Positions 43,953 through 52,724 of a stretch of 64,000 nt of DNA are shown one piece after another. The DNA comes from a bacterium. GTDB taxonomy: Bacteria > UBA10199 > JAIBAG01. Position 1 is the stretch's first letter; each line of letters begins with the position of its first letter. The stretch is from assembly GCA_019695305.1 (NCBI GenBank), contig JAIBAG010000015.1, forward strand, positions 1 to 64,000, in the 5' to 3' direction. Under the pieces are notes generated by a model. It searched no databases, had not been told where the DNA came from, and saw nothing but the letters and a program-made list of their open reading frames with translations. The position numbers were made by a program, and so were the translations under genes.

Positions 43953-44312
43953 ATGTGTAAAATTTTAATTGTGGACGACAATGCCGATATTAGAGAGTGC
44001 TTTGCATTTAATTTGCAAAAGGCGGGGTATCACACGGTGGAAGCCGACTCCGGGCTTTCGGGATTATGGGAAATGGAAAAAGAAGCTCCAGATCTTATTT
44101 TGCTTGATTTGATGATGCCATCACCCGATGGCTACGAGTTATGTCGTTATTTTAAAAATGACTCCTCCATACCGGTTATTATTATTTCCGCAAAAGGTGC
44201 TAGAGAAGAAATTGAAGAGGGGCTTTCGATGGGGGCTAAAGCCTATTTGCCCAAACCGGTATCTTTAGAAAAACTACTTATTACCGTGCAGCAGGTGCTA
44301 AATGCTGCGTAA
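43953..44312 (+). CDS. Single-domain response regulator (CheY-like)
   Basis: A 119-residue receiver domain only. MCKILIVDDNADIRECF supplies the acidic pair, LILLDLMMPSPDGYEL the phosphoacceptor aspartate, VIIISAKGA the threonine/serine position and YLPKPVSLEKL the conserved lysine. There is no output domain, so it acts by protein-protein contact. The start at 43953 is set by AAGGAGGT (43941-43948), a near-perfect ribosome binding site; a longer frame from 43872 would read through that site. It is separated from the divergent PilZ gene by ~100 bases. Confidence 0.9.
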   Translation: MCKILIVDDNADIRECFAFNLQKAGYHTVEADSGLSGLWEMEKEAPDLILLDLMMPSPDGYELCRYFKNDSSIPVIIISAKGAREEIEEGLSMGAKAYLPKPVSLEKLLITVQQVLNAA

Positions 44313-44319
44313 GTTTATG

Positions 44320-45399
44320 TCACATCCATTTTCTAAAAAAATAGGCAAATTTTTCAATAAGTTTTTGCCACCATGGGCGTTTTTTCCATTGGGCTAATGT
44401 AATTTCATGTGCCGATTCCAAATCAATTTTAAATTGATTTACTAGTAATTCTCCATAGCTTGCATCTTGCCCAAAAAAGTTAATTTCTAAATTTTTATAT
44501 AAACTTAAATAATCAAAATTAGAGGTGCCTACGGTAAACCATGTTCCGTCAATAACTGCACTTTTGGCGTGCAACACACGGTTTTGATATTCGTAAATTT
44601 TAACCCCCGACTTTAAAAAACGAGTGTAGGTTGATTGGGAGGCCCATTTAACCAGTTTAATATCGCTAATGCCGGCTGTTAGAATGCGTACATCAACTCC
44701 CGAAGCTGCAACAAAACGCAGTAAACGGGCCAGGCGCCTGTTAGGGACAAAATAAGGGTTTGTAATCAAAATGTTAACTTTAGCGGTACGAATAGCCCGG
44801 TCATACTCGGCGCGAATAGCATTTTGTCGACGCCATCCTTTTGAGGATGCCAGATGAAAGGGGCCTTTTTCCCAAACAGGAGGTTTTGATTTATACCAAA
44901 AATTTTTTAGAGACAGTTTATTGTGATTCCACACATCGCCAAAGTAAAAAAACATTTCTTGTACCAGCTCGGGAATGTCAAACTTGATACCCGTATCGCG
45001 CCAGGGGGCACGACCATTGTCATCTATAAAATATTCCGACCCAATGTTAAAACCACCCAGAAATCCTATTTTTTTATCGATAATCATCATTTTACGATGG
45101 TTACGATGCCACGAGGGTCTTTGTGGAGTTAGGGGTGGGTTGTAAAATTTAACTTCTACCTGACCGGCTTTTAAATCGTCAAAAAGATCGGATGATGATG
45201 ATTGGCAACCCAGTTTATCGCATAAGAGGCGCACTTTAACATTTTGTTGAGCCTTTTTTTTTAGAAGTTCGGCAAATTCCCAACCTGTTTTGTCGCTGGC
45301 AAAGTAATACATTTCAATATCCACGCTGGTGGTGGCCGCCATAATATCGTCGCGGAGGGATTTGTAATAAAGCGGGCCCTCAAAGAAAAACTGGATCAT
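44320..45399 (-). CDS. Phospholipase D-family protein, cardiolipin synthase-like
   Basis: A 359-residue protein with two HKD motifs: HRKMMIIDKKIGFLGGFNIG and LHAKSAVIDGTWFTVGTSNFD. The N-terminus (VDIEMYYFASDKTGWEFAELLKKKA) and the interdomain NILITNPYFVPNRRLARLLRFVAASGVDVRILT are cardiolipin-synthase-like. There is no N-terminal membrane helix, closer to ClsB or soluble synthases. It probably joins phosphatidylglycerol or transfers phosphatidyl groups at the membrane. Convergent with the response regulator. Confidence 0.82.
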   Translation of the reverse strand: MIQFFFEGPLYYKSLRDDIMAATTSVDIEMYYFASDKTGWEFAELLKKKAQQNVKVRLLCDKLGCQSSSSDLFDDLKAGQVEVKFYNPPLTPQRPSWHRNHRKMMIIDKKIGFLGGFNIGSEYFIDDNGRAPWRDTGIKFDIPELVQEMFFYFGDVWNHNKLSLKNFWYKSKPPVWEKGPFHLASSKGWRRQNAIRAEYDRAIRTAKVNILITNPYFVPNRRLARLLRFVAASGVDVRILTAGISDIKLVKWASQSTYTRFLKSGVKIYEYQNRVLHAKSAVIDGTWFTVGTSNFDYLSLYKNLEINFFGQDASYGELLVNQFKIDLESAHEITLAQWKKRPWWQKLIEKFAYFFRKWM

Positions 45400-45453
45400 G
45401 TTTATGGGATAATTAGTTTTGACGAATGATGCAAGCTGGAATAAGGCTTAAGT

Positions 45454-46008
45454 ATGAGTTATCTTGAGATTAAGCCCAATCAAGTGCATGTGTGGAGTCT
45501 TCCTTTTAGCCATAAAGACCGTAAAAAAGTTGAAAAAGCTTTTCACGAAATTTTACAACATTATTTGCCAAAAACCTCTCTTGTTTTTGTTAAAAATAAA
45601 TGGGGGAAACCCAGCTTAAAAGGTTTGCCACTCCACTTTAATATTTCTCATTCTGGCAATTTAGCTCTTTTGGCGATTAGCCTAAATCAACCGCTGGGCG
45701 TGGATGTAGAAAAAATGCGCAAAGTCAGTGTTGGTAAAATTGCTGAGCGATATTTTTCAAAAAAGGAATGTGAGTTTATTCAAAATTTACCCAAAGCCAA
45801 TCAAACCAATTCCTTTTTTACGCTTTGGACTCAAAAGGAAGCCATTGTTAAAGCTAAAGGAGTAGGGTTGGCAGGGGGGCTCTCTAAAAATCCTCAAAAA
45901 GTTGCGGGTTATCAAGTAGAAGCATTAGAAGTAAAAGAGGGGTATCAAGCTTCTATAGCGGTAAAAGGAAAATTAGGTTCTATTGTTTATTGGGATCCGG
46001 GCAATTAA
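45454..46008 (+). CDS. 4'-Phosphopantetheinyl transferase (Sfp type)
   Basis: A 184-residue transferase that attaches 4'-phosphopantetheine from CoA to carrier-protein serines. The motifs are LPLHFNISHSGNLALLAIS, PLGVDVEKMRKVS (first acidic pair, Mg binding) and FSKKECEF...FFTLWTQKEAIVKAKGVGL (second signature, WxxKEA). It is shorter than Sfp (about 225 residues) yet the core is complete. No carrier-protein or NRPS/PKS genes are visible nearby, so it may serve fatty-acid synthesis or a distant cluster. Confidence 0.9.
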   Translation: MSYLEIKPNQVHVWSLPFSHKDRKKVEKAFHEILQHYLPKTSLVFVKNKWGKPSLKGLPLHFNISHSGNLALLAISLNQPLGVDVEKMRKVSVGKIAERYFSKKECEFIQNLPKANQTNSFFTLWTQKEAIVKAKGVGLAGGLSKNPQKVAGYQVEALEVKEGYQASIAVKGKLGSIVYWDPGN

Positions 46009-46010
46009 GC

Positions 46011-46562
46011 TTAGCCTTTTTCCATGTAATCGCCCGTTTCGGTGCTTACCACAATGGCATCGCCTGCTTTAATAAAGAGGGGCACTTTTACAATTAATCC
46101 ATTGATGAGTTTGGCGTCTTTAAAGGCGCCGGCGCTTCCTTTAGAGGGTGGGTCGCATTCGGCAACTTCAAAAGTGAGCTTTGGGGGAAGAGTTACTGCT
46201 ACAGGTGTGCCTTCGTAAGTAGAAACCGTAATAGTACCTTCGGGTACCAGGTAAGGCAAAACTTCTTCCAATATATCCTGACCAATTTCTACCTGCTCAA
46301 AGCTGGCCGGATCCATAAAATGAAAGGTGTTGCCATCTTGGTATAAAAAATTAACGTTGCGTGTGGCTACACTTACTTGTTCTACCGTTTCGGCCGATCG
46401 AAAACGGATATTGTCTTTATTATTAGTTTTTAAATTGCGTACTTCGGTTTGGATTACCGCATTACCTTTACCAGGTGTAATGTGCTGCACTTTTAAAACG
46501 CGCACAAGATTGTTGTTAATTTTTAAAATTTGACCAACACGAATTTGGGTAGCAACAATCAT
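46011..46562 (-). CDS. efp: Elongation factor P
   Basis: A 183-residue translation factor that relieves stalling at poly-proline. The domain order is KOW-like N-domain, OB-1 and OB-2. The modifiable lysine is intact in the loop VQHITPGKGNAVIQ; its modification enzymes are not in the window. VPLFIKAGDAIVVSTETGDYMEKG is the standard C-terminal end. It starts 4 bases after the stop of the DUF4412-like gene. A factor for polyproline is consistent with several Pro-rich proteins here. Confidence 0.95.
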   Translation of the reverse strand: MIVATQIRVGQILKINNNLVRVLKVQHITPGKGNAVIQTEVRNLKTNNKDNIRFRSAETVEQVSVATRNVNFLYQDGNTFHFMDPASFEQVEIGQDILEEVLPYLVPEGTITVSTYEGTPVAVTLPPKLTFEVAECDPPSKGSAGAFKDAKLINGLIVKVPLFIKAGDAIVVSTETGDYMEKG

Positions 46563-46566
46563 ATAT

Positions 46567-47169
46567 TTATTGTCCTACTGGTGGAGTGGATGGAGAGGGG
46601 GCGCCCGGCATAGAGGGCATATTCATTACCTGGTAGCCGGCAGGCGGTTCAAAAAGAGAAGCATCTTGCGGGCCGGGTACCACGTTACGCCAGATAATTT
46701 TCATATCGCCCGCTTCCGATTCCATTACAACAGGAGTACGGTTAGCTTTGTTAATCCAGAAAATCATGGGGCGGCTGGTAGCATAATTGAGTTTATATTT
46801 GTCACACTGTACGCCCTCCATAGTTCCTTCACCTACAAGTTCAAATTTTAAGTTTTTTGTGTCAAAAGCCATGGCGCTATCGGTATCCTTTTGAGTTAGA
46901 GGCATGGTGGTTACCATTTTTTGTGTGTGCATGATAATGTACATTAAATTTTTATCGGTACGTGTAATATTACTCATTTGCATGCCCATGGCATTTACAT
47001 CCACGCGTACTTTGCCGTTATCAACGTAAATTTTGCTGGTAACCTTTGGCCCGTTAGGGATGTTAATTTCCTGTTCTGCCGACATTTGTTGCGCCCAGGG
47101 TGCTGTAGGGATTTGAGCGTGAACGTTAAATGATATTAAAGCCAAGAAGGCAAAGATGATTTTTTTCAT
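46567..47169 (-). CDS. Exported DUF4412/LolA-like protein
   Basis: A 200-residue periplasmic protein with a signal peptide (MKKIIFAFLALISFNVHA). The mature part is a beta-rich single domain of the DUF4412 type: SAEQEINIPNGPKVTSKIYVDNGKVRVDVNA, NLMYIIMHTQKMVTTMPL, GEGTMEGVQCDKYKL and PMIFWINKANRTPVVMESE. A Met/Pro-rich tail ends it (MNMPSMPGAPSPSTPPVGQ). Similar folds bind lipid chains, but function is not established. I chose the ATG at 47169 because upstream residues (MPFRARTRRVQ) would block a signal peptide. Confidence 0.7.
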   Translation of the reverse strand: MKKIIFAFLALISFNVHAQIPTAPWAQQMSAEQEINIPNGPKVTSKIYVDNGKVRVDVNAMGMQMSNITRTDKNLMYIIMHTQKMVTTMPLTQKDTDSAMAFDTKNLKFELVGEGTMEGVQCDKYKLNYATSRPMIFWINKANRTPVVMESEAGDMKIIWRNVVPGPQDASLFEPPAGYQVMNMPSMPGAPSPSTPPVGQ

Positions 47170-47253
47170 GGGCTGTACTCTACGAGTCCTTGCTCTAAAA
47201 GGCAAATAAAACCTGTGCGTTTTCTTGACTTCATTTTTTAGGAGCTCTAGACC

Positions 47254-47619
47254 ATGAATATGAACAATACGCGCCTGGTGTATTCAACCGATCCAGCACT
47301 GAATAAACAATGCCCCAAGTGTAAGGAGTTAATTTCGGAATGTGTTTGTGTAGCCGATGAAACAGTGGTTCTGAATCAAATTACCGCCAAATTACGCATT
47401 GAAAAAGCTGGCCGTGGCGGCAAGACTGTGACGGTTATTGATGAGCTGCCGCGAGCCGAGAAGTTTTTAAAGGAACTCTGTACCGAATTAAAAAGGAAAT
47501 GTGGGGCGGGCGGTACGTCTCTTATTGGCGCAAAGGGAGGAATTGTTGAAATACAAGGTGACAAGAGAGATATTTTACGTGATGCCTTGGTTAAAAAAGG
47601 TATAAAGGTAAAAGGTTGA
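47254..47619 (+). CDS. SUI1/YciH-family translation factor
   Basis: A 121-residue protein ending with the SUI1 domain (KLRIEKAGRGGKTVTVIDELPRAEKFLKELCTELKRKCGAGGTSL, then GIVEIQGDKRDILRDALVKKGIKVKG), as in E. coli YciH and eukaryotic eIF1. The N-terminal ~40 residues have two CxxC-like pairs (CPKCKELISECVC) that may bind zinc. It probably acts in start-site fidelity. The stop overlaps the chloride-channel start (TGATG). Confidence 0.9.
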   Translation: MNMNNTRLVYSTDPALNKQCPKCKELISECVCVADETVVLNQITAKLRIEKAGRGGKTVTVIDELPRAEKFLKELCTELKRKCGAGGTSLIGAKGGIVEIQGDKRDILRDALVKKGIKVKG

Positions 47620-48929
47620 TGGATAATATTAAAAAGGCATTCTTAAATTTGTTTTCTAGGCACAGTATAGAGGCATGTGCTTATATTGGTGCGGCTATTT
47701 TAACGGGAATTGTTTGCGTGGAATTTATGCGTTTATTCGAGATTGTTTTATCTCATCGTCTCGATTTTGTAACAATTGGCCCTTATGTTTGGCTCGTAAC
47801 GCCACTGTCATTTTTGATTATTGTAATATTGATTAAAAGATTTGCGCCCTTTGCAGCCGGCACTGGGATCCCTCAGGCTGTATATGCGGCTCGCCATTTT
47901 AAACCGGGTACCGAAAAAAGATTGTTTCCTCTTATTTCTTTTCCTACTCTTTTAGTTAAGTCTATGGCGTTGTTGGCCGCAATTGCTGTGGGAGCTTCTA
48001 CAGGACGTGAAGGACCAACAGTTCATATTGCCATGTGTGTTTTTTGCCTTTCCCTTACTTTTGTTCGTCGTTTTACAGGCTTAAAATTTGACATGCGTTC
48101 GGCTGTGGTAGCGGGAGGAGCGGCTGGTTTGGCGGCTGCTTTTAACACGCCTTTAGCGGGAGTTGCTTTTGCTATCGAAGAACTTTCGTCAGATGTTTTT
48201 ACCAGTATGAAAGAAATTGTACTGATTGCCATTATTGTAGCGGCTATTACAGCAAAAGCATTTACTGGCGATTATTTTTATTTTGGTAATTTAATTTCGG
48301 GGGGCGATTTGTCGCTTACTGCAATTGTTTTTATCGCTATTGTATCGGGATTGTGTGGGGCATGGTTTTCTACGTGTTTGTGGAAGGGACAAAGATTTGT
48401 TCAGAAAAATATAACCAAAACTAAATGGATTTATGCGTGGCCGTTTATCTGTGGTTTGATATTGGTGTGTATTGCCAGCTTGTCTCATGCAGATGTAATG
48501 GGGCCTGGAAATACTGTGGCTAAGCAATTGTTGGAGGGAGAAACTGTGAAGGGTATAATATTATTCCCCCTCACAAAAATCATTGCCACTTTGATGACGT
48601 TTTGGTCCGGTTTGGCAGCTGGTATTTTTGCCCCGTGTTTGGCAGTTGGGGCGGCTATTGGTAATATTCTGGCTGGCGTTCTTCATGTTTCATTAGCCAG
48701 TGCTGCTTTAATTGGGATGGCTTCTTTTTTGGCTGGAACTATTCAGGCTCCTATGACCAGCTTTATTATTGTTTTTGAAATGACCAACGATCATCATATG
48801 TTGTTACCGGTTATGCTGGCTTGCTTGATTGCTGTTGTGGTTGCCCGCTTAACGGGATCACAGCATCTTTATAAAACACTTTCCGATTTTTACGCTGAAA
48901 TTTTTTCTGTTCCACCCGATAAAGCTTAA
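47619..48929 (+). CDS. ClC-family chloride channel/transporter
   Basis: A 436-residue membrane protein with about ten helical segments. The selectivity motifs are AGTGIPQAVYAAR (GxGIP-like), VGASTGREGPTVHIAM (GREGP, with the gating glutamate that in exchangers couples protons) and LAAGIFAPCLAVGAAIGN (GxFxP). No C-terminal CBS domains. The gating glutamate suggests a Cl-/H+ exchanger. Start ATG at 47619, overlapping the SUI1 gene. Confidence 0.9.
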   Translation: MDNIKKAFLNLFSRHSIEACAYIGAAILTGIVCVEFMRLFEIVLSHRLDFVTIGPYVWLVTPLSFLIIVILIKRFAPFAAGTGIPQAVYAARHFKPGTEKRLFPLISFPTLLVKSMALLAAIAVGASTGREGPTVHIAMCVFCLSLTFVRRFTGLKFDMRSAVVAGGAAGLAAAFNTPLAGVAFAIEELSSDVFTSMKEIVLIAIIVAAITAKAFTGDYFYFGNLISGGDLSLTAIVFIAIVSGLCGAWFSTCLWKGQRFVQKNITKTKWIYAWPFICGLILVCIASLSHADVMGPGNTVAKQLLEGETVKGIILFPLTKIIATLMTFWSGLAAGIFAPCLAVGAAIGNILAGVLHVSLASAALIGMASFLAGTIQAPMTSFIIVFEMTNDHHMLLPVMLACLIAVVVARLTGSQHLYKTLSDFYAEIFSVPPDKA

Positions 48930-48931
48930 AT

Positions 48932-49537
48932 ATGCTGAGAGATAATTGCTACTTTTGTCGTCGGCCAAAAGCTTTATGTTATTGTGGACTGATAACGCCG
49001 GTGGATAGTTCTATGCAGTTTGTTATTCTTATTCATCCCATCGAAAACAAGCGTAAGATTGCCACAGGCCGTATGGCGCATTTGTGTCTTAAAAATTCAC
49101 GTTTAATTACCGGGCACGATTATAGTGATAATATTGAAGTGAATAAAATTATTACAGATCCACAGAATGATTGTTTTCTTTTGTATCCGGGGAATGAGGC
49201 TTGTGATTTATCGGTTTTGGTTAAAAAAGAAGAGAAGACAAAACAAAAAGTTATTTTTGTGGTGGATGGAACATGGGCTACGGCTAAAAAAACAGTGAAG
49301 TTAAGTCGCAACCTTCAACAATTGCCCACCATTTGTTTTACACCACCCAAACCATCTTCTTTTAGAATACGTAAACAGCCCAAGCCCTATTGTTATTCTA
49401 CCATTGAGGCTATTCATCATATCCTTGATTATTTTGAACCTAAGGGCGATAGAGAAGGCAAGCCGCACGATATTCTGCTTACACTCTTTAACCGCATGGT
49501 AGAGCAGCAGATTGAGTTTGTGCCTCTAAAAACATGA
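48932..49537 (+). CDS. DTW-domain tRNA-uridine aminocarboxypropyltransferase-like protein
   Basis: A 201-residue DTW protein. NCYFCRRPKALCYCGLI has the N-terminal cysteine cluster, LIHPIENKRKIATGRMAHLCL follows, the DTW motif itself is VVDGTWATAKKTV (DGTW variant) and CFTPPKPSSFRIRKQPKPYCYSTIEAIHHILDYF is the remaining block. Family members (TapT) make acp3U in tRNA using SAM. It sits between the chloride channel and rlmN and overlaps rlmN by 4 bases. Confidence 0.85.
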   Translation: MLRDNCYFCRRPKALCYCGLITPVDSSMQFVILIHPIENKRKIATGRMAHLCLKNSRLITGHDYSDNIEVNKIITDPQNDCFLLYPGNEACDLSVLVKKEEKTKQKVIFVVDGTWATAKKTVKLSRNLQQLPTICFTPPKPSSFRIRKQPKPYCYSTIEAIHHILDYFEPKGDREGKPHDILLTLFNRMVEQQIEFVPLKT

Positions 49538-50604
49538 AACCTCATCTCTTTAGTTTATTGCCTCAAGATCTTGTCAATATAACTCAGGATTTACCACAAA
49601 GTATCACGCTTGCCGAAGCCTCGCGTCTGCAGGCGCATGTTTTAGGAGACGGCAAAATGGATTTTACGCTGCGTCGTCCTATTCGTAAAAGTTTGCAGGA
49701 AGTTTTATCTCAAAATTTGGATACATCATTACTCAAGATTATCGAACGGATCGAAGACCCGGCCGATAAAAGTGTGCGCTATTTGTTTGAATCGCACGAT
49801 GGATCACTCATTGAAGCGGTAAAAATTCCTCTTTTAAAGCCGGGGCATTATTCGGTGTGCCTTTCATCCCAAGTGGGTTGCGCCATGAAGTGTGATTTTT
49901 GCGCTACGGGGCGTTTGGGATTTAAACGTAATTTGGAAGTGTGGGAAATGATCGCTCAATTTTGGCAAATTAGGGCTGAAACGGATGGGCGCTTGAGTGG
50001 TGCCGTGTTTATGGGGCAGGGTGAACCGTTTAATAATTACGCCAATGTTATCAAAACAGCGCAGCTCTTAAATTCGCCCAGTGGATGTCGTGTTGATTCT
50101 AAAAATATTACCATTTCTACTGTAGGTTTGGTGCCACAAATTAAAAAATATACCGAAGAAAATCATCCTTATCGTCTTATTGTGTCACTCACATCCGCGG
50201 TTCTCGAAAAAAGAAAGCAGATGCTCCCTGTGGCTGCTGGGTATTCGCTGGAAGAATTGGCTACAGTGCTAAAAGCATATGGTGCTAAAAGAAAAGAGCG
50301 CTTAACGTTGGCCTGGGTGCTCATCCGGGGTTTTAATTCCGGAATGGATGAAGTAGAGGCGCTCAAAAAACTAATGGGCGACACGCCCTACAAATTAAAT
50401 TTAATTGATGTGAATGATGCACGTCCACAAGGCTATAAAAGAGCGGATGATGCCGAGCGCAAAGCCTTTCAAATGATGTTGCAGGATTTAAAAGTGCCTA
50501 TTGTAAGACGTTACTCAGTAGGGAATGCGCGCCATTCAGCCTGCGGGATGTTGGCGGGAAAGCGTTTGAATGAAATAGAAGAGGCAACATATGGAGCAAA
50601 ATAG
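49534..50604 (+). CDS. rlmN: 23S rRNA/tRNA adenine C2-methyltransferase RlmN
   Basis: A 356-residue radical SAM methyltransferase of the RlmN/Cfr family acting on A2503 of 23S rRNA and tRNA A37. The [4Fe-4S] motif is CAMKCDFCATGRLGFKRNL. VFMGQGEPFNNYANVI, ITISTVGLVPQIKKY and the late cysteine in GNARHSACGML (needed for the methyl transfer) are all present. The end overlaps the next small gene by 14 bases. Confidence 0.9.
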   Translation: MKPHLFSLLPQDLVNITQDLPQSITLAEASRLQAHVLGDGKMDFTLRRPIRKSLQEVLSQNLDTSLLKIIERIEDPADKSVRYLFESHDGSLIEAVKIPLLKPGHYSVCLSSQVGCAMKCDFCATGRLGFKRNLEVWEMIAQFWQIRAETDGRLSGAVFMGQGEPFNNYANVIKTAQLLNSPSGCRVDSKNITISTVGLVPQIKKYTEENHPYRLIVSLTSAVLEKRKQMLPVAAGYSLEELATVLKAYGAKRKERLTLAWVLIRGFNSGMDEVEALKKLMGDTPYKLNLIDVNDARPQGYKRADDAERKAFQMMLQDLKVPIVRRYSVGNARHSACGMLAGKRLNEIEEATYGAK

Positions 50605-50923
50605 AGATCTGCACTGGATTAAAGCTTTGGTAGTCAAAGCGCAGGAAAAATTAAATGCCAATTCCGGCAAAGTGGGCGTTGTACGTTCTAATCTTACCCT
50701 CATGATTAAAATGGTGGGTGATGTAGCGCGTGGTCGTTTTAAATTGCCAGCTAAAACGGTGATGAGTCTTATCGGTGGCCTTATTTATTTTGTGAATCCT
50801 GCCGATTTTATTCCCGATTTTATTTTTACGCTCGGTTATTTGGACGATATTGCAGTAATCCAATGGATATACTCGCGCCTTAAAGATGATTTTAAACGCT
50901 ATGAAGCAAGCGTGAAAAAATAA
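50591..50923 (+). CDS. YkvA/DUF1232-family small membrane protein
   Basis: A 110-residue protein with the DUF1232 signature KLPAKTVMSLIGGLIYFVNPADFIPDFIFTLGYLDDIAVIQWIYSRL. Acidic residues beside a hydrophobic hairpin mark the family. Function is unknown for the family. It overlaps rlmN by 14 bases and ends 2 bases from the convergent beta-helix gene. Confidence 0.85.
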   Translation: MEQNRDLHWIKALVVKAQEKLNANSGKVGVVRSNLTLMIKMVGDVARGRFKLPAKTVMSLIGGLIYFVNPADFIPDFIFTLGYLDDIAVIQWIYSRLKDDFKRYEASVKK

Positions 50924-50924
50924 T

Positions 50925-52664
50925 TTAAGCTTTAAGAGTTTTGCGAATTCTCCATAACGTTATTCCTAAAATAAAAACAAGAAAAACGGCAGGAAAGGGT
51001 GCTTCAGAGTTTCTAAGCTGACAGCCCCCGGAGGATCCGCTGGTATCCGCCTGATCAAATTCATAAGCCCCAATATCGGGTGCGCTGCCTTCGCTGCGCA
51101 GGGTGCCAATAATATCATCGGTGGGTAATTCGGGTGCAGCATCATCGCCTACGTCAATCATAGGCGATGTTGATTGTAAGGCGTAGCCTCCGTTAGTGGG
51201 GTCGGTAAAAAGAGGGTCTACATCTAAATTATTACCCTGATTATCGCCCAGAGAAGCTAAATCACAATCGGTAGAGGCGCAGTATTCGGTAAAGTTGTTG
51301 TTAAATAAATTTACCGTGTAAGTAAAGATGCCGGGGCTTACAAAAATATCGTCACCTTCGTTGGTGGCGGTGTTGCCGCGGATGATGTTGTTATAAATGT
51401 TGATGGTAACGTCGTTTGCATCCAGCAAAACAAAAAGCCCGCCACCCTGATCGCCAGAAGTGTTGTTGGCAATAGTGTTGTTGGTTACGGTAAGCGTTTG
51501 TTCGCTGGAAAGTGTTGCTCCGGCACCATCGGATGCGGATGTGTTATCGGCAATAACGTTGCTCACCAAAATAATGTCGCCATCGGTAGAAATGCTAGCA
51601 CCACCTTCGGTATCGGCCGATGTGTTTTCGGCAATAATGTTATTTTCCAAAACAATATCGGCACCGTTAAGTCCGCTTACAAGAATGCCACCAGCCACAA
51701 GGTCGGCACTGTTGCCTGAAATAGTGTTATTCGATAAAGTAAGGCTACCCCCATCAACCCTCGCTTTTACGCCTCCACCCGACGTGGGGGCTTCATTGTT
51801 TTCGAAAGTAGAATTGGAAAGAGTGAGTGAAGTATCGGTAAGGTCTAAGTTTAATCCGCCCGAATCGGAACCGCTAATATTATCGCTCATCGTTAACGTA
51901 TCGAGGGTGATTGTAGCACTATTACCAAAAACCGATAAGCCTCCTGTGCTAACGGCAGGTCCGATCGTGATGGAGTTTGCTGTAAATGTTGTGTTAGATA
52001 TGTTGCATGTACCACGGCAATTAATGCGGCCACCGGCATAGCTACCTGTTGCTTCGTTGTCGGTTACATCGACGTTTTCCACGGTCAAGGTTCCTCCGGT
52101 AGCTGAAAGAATATTAAAACCACCACCTTCACCGCTGGCTGCATTACCTTCAAAAGTGGAATTTGTGATCGAAATATCTCCCGTGTCTGTGGTTGCAGCT
52201 AATCCACCACCGTTTAAACCAACGTTATCGGAAAATGTAACGGCATCTACAGTAATACTTCCTTCCTGGCTCGAAAAGCTAGCTCCTCCCGGGGTAACGG
52301 TATCAAAACCATTTTGAATTGTCAGATTTGTTAACGATATATCGCCACTACCCGTCATGTTGATCCTTAAAACGGTATCGGTAGCTCCACCACCAGCCAA
52401 TATGGATGTTTCGGTACTTTCGCCGGTAACTGTGAGTGCAAAGTTTTCGGCTGATGAAAATGTAAAGGTAGTATCCCCGGCCTTATCTGATACATTTATT
52501 GTGCTTGCCGGCAATTCGATAGTATCATCTTCGCCATTTGCTTCGGCTGTGGTCAGCGCTGTTTGAAATTCGTCAGCTGTCGTCGGAGTAAATGTTGCTG
52601 CGTTTACAAAGCTAGAAAAAGTGGAACAAATTACTATTAAAGAAAAACGGAACAATGATTTCAT
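50925..52664 (-). CDS. Secreted right-handed beta-helix protein with C-terminal sorting tail
   Basis: A 579-residue exported protein. A signal peptide (MKSLFRFSLIVICSTFSSFVNA) is followed by ~450 residues of parallel beta-helix, with rungs such as GDISITNSTFEGNAASGEGGGF and LTVTNNTIANNTSGDQGGGLFV, the pattern of Pel-like or adhesin helices. The region DVGDDAAPELPTDDIIGTLRSEGSAPDIGAYEF is a common closing block for such proteins. It ends SGGCQLRNSEAPFPAVFLVFILGITLWRIRKTLKA: Cys, helix, basic tail, as in the two proteins at 25-32 kb. Probably cell-surface exposed. Confidence 0.82.
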   Translation of the reverse strand: MKSLFRFSLIVICSTFSSFVNAATFTPTTADEFQTALTTAEANGEDDTIELPASTINVSDKAGDTTFTFSSAENFALTVTGESTETSILAGGGATDTVLRINMTGSGDISLTNLTIQNGFDTVTPGGASFSSQEGSITVDAVTFSDNVGLNGGGLAATTDTGDISITNSTFEGNAASGEGGGFNILSATGGTLTVENVDVTDNEATGSYAGGRINCRGTCNISNTTFTANSITIGPAVSTGGLSVFGNSATITLDTLTMSDNISGSDSGGLNLDLTDTSLTLSNSTFENNEAPTSGGGVKARVDGGSLTLSNNTISGNSADLVAGGILVSGLNGADIVLENNIIAENTSADTEGGASISTDGDIILVSNVIADNTSASDGAGATLSSEQTLTVTNNTIANNTSGDQGGGLFVLLDANDVTINIYNNIIRGNTATNEGDDIFVSPGIFTYTVNLFNNNFTEYCASTDCDLASLGDNQGNNLDVDPLFTDPTNGGYALQSTSPMIDVGDDAAPELPTDDIIGTLRSEGSAPDIGAYEFDQADTSGSSGGCQLRNSEAPFPAVFLVFILGITLWRIRKTLKA

Positions 52665-52724
52665 GCAGGGTCTCCTTAGAGAATTTGTGTATCTAAACGC
52701 ATGAATCCTGTCAAATGAATGTAA

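Noticed and set aside
51460-52566. Long plus-strand frames opposite the beta-helix gene
   Set aside because: The opposite strand has a signal peptide, beta-helix rungs and a sorting tail; the plus frames are repetitive by-products.
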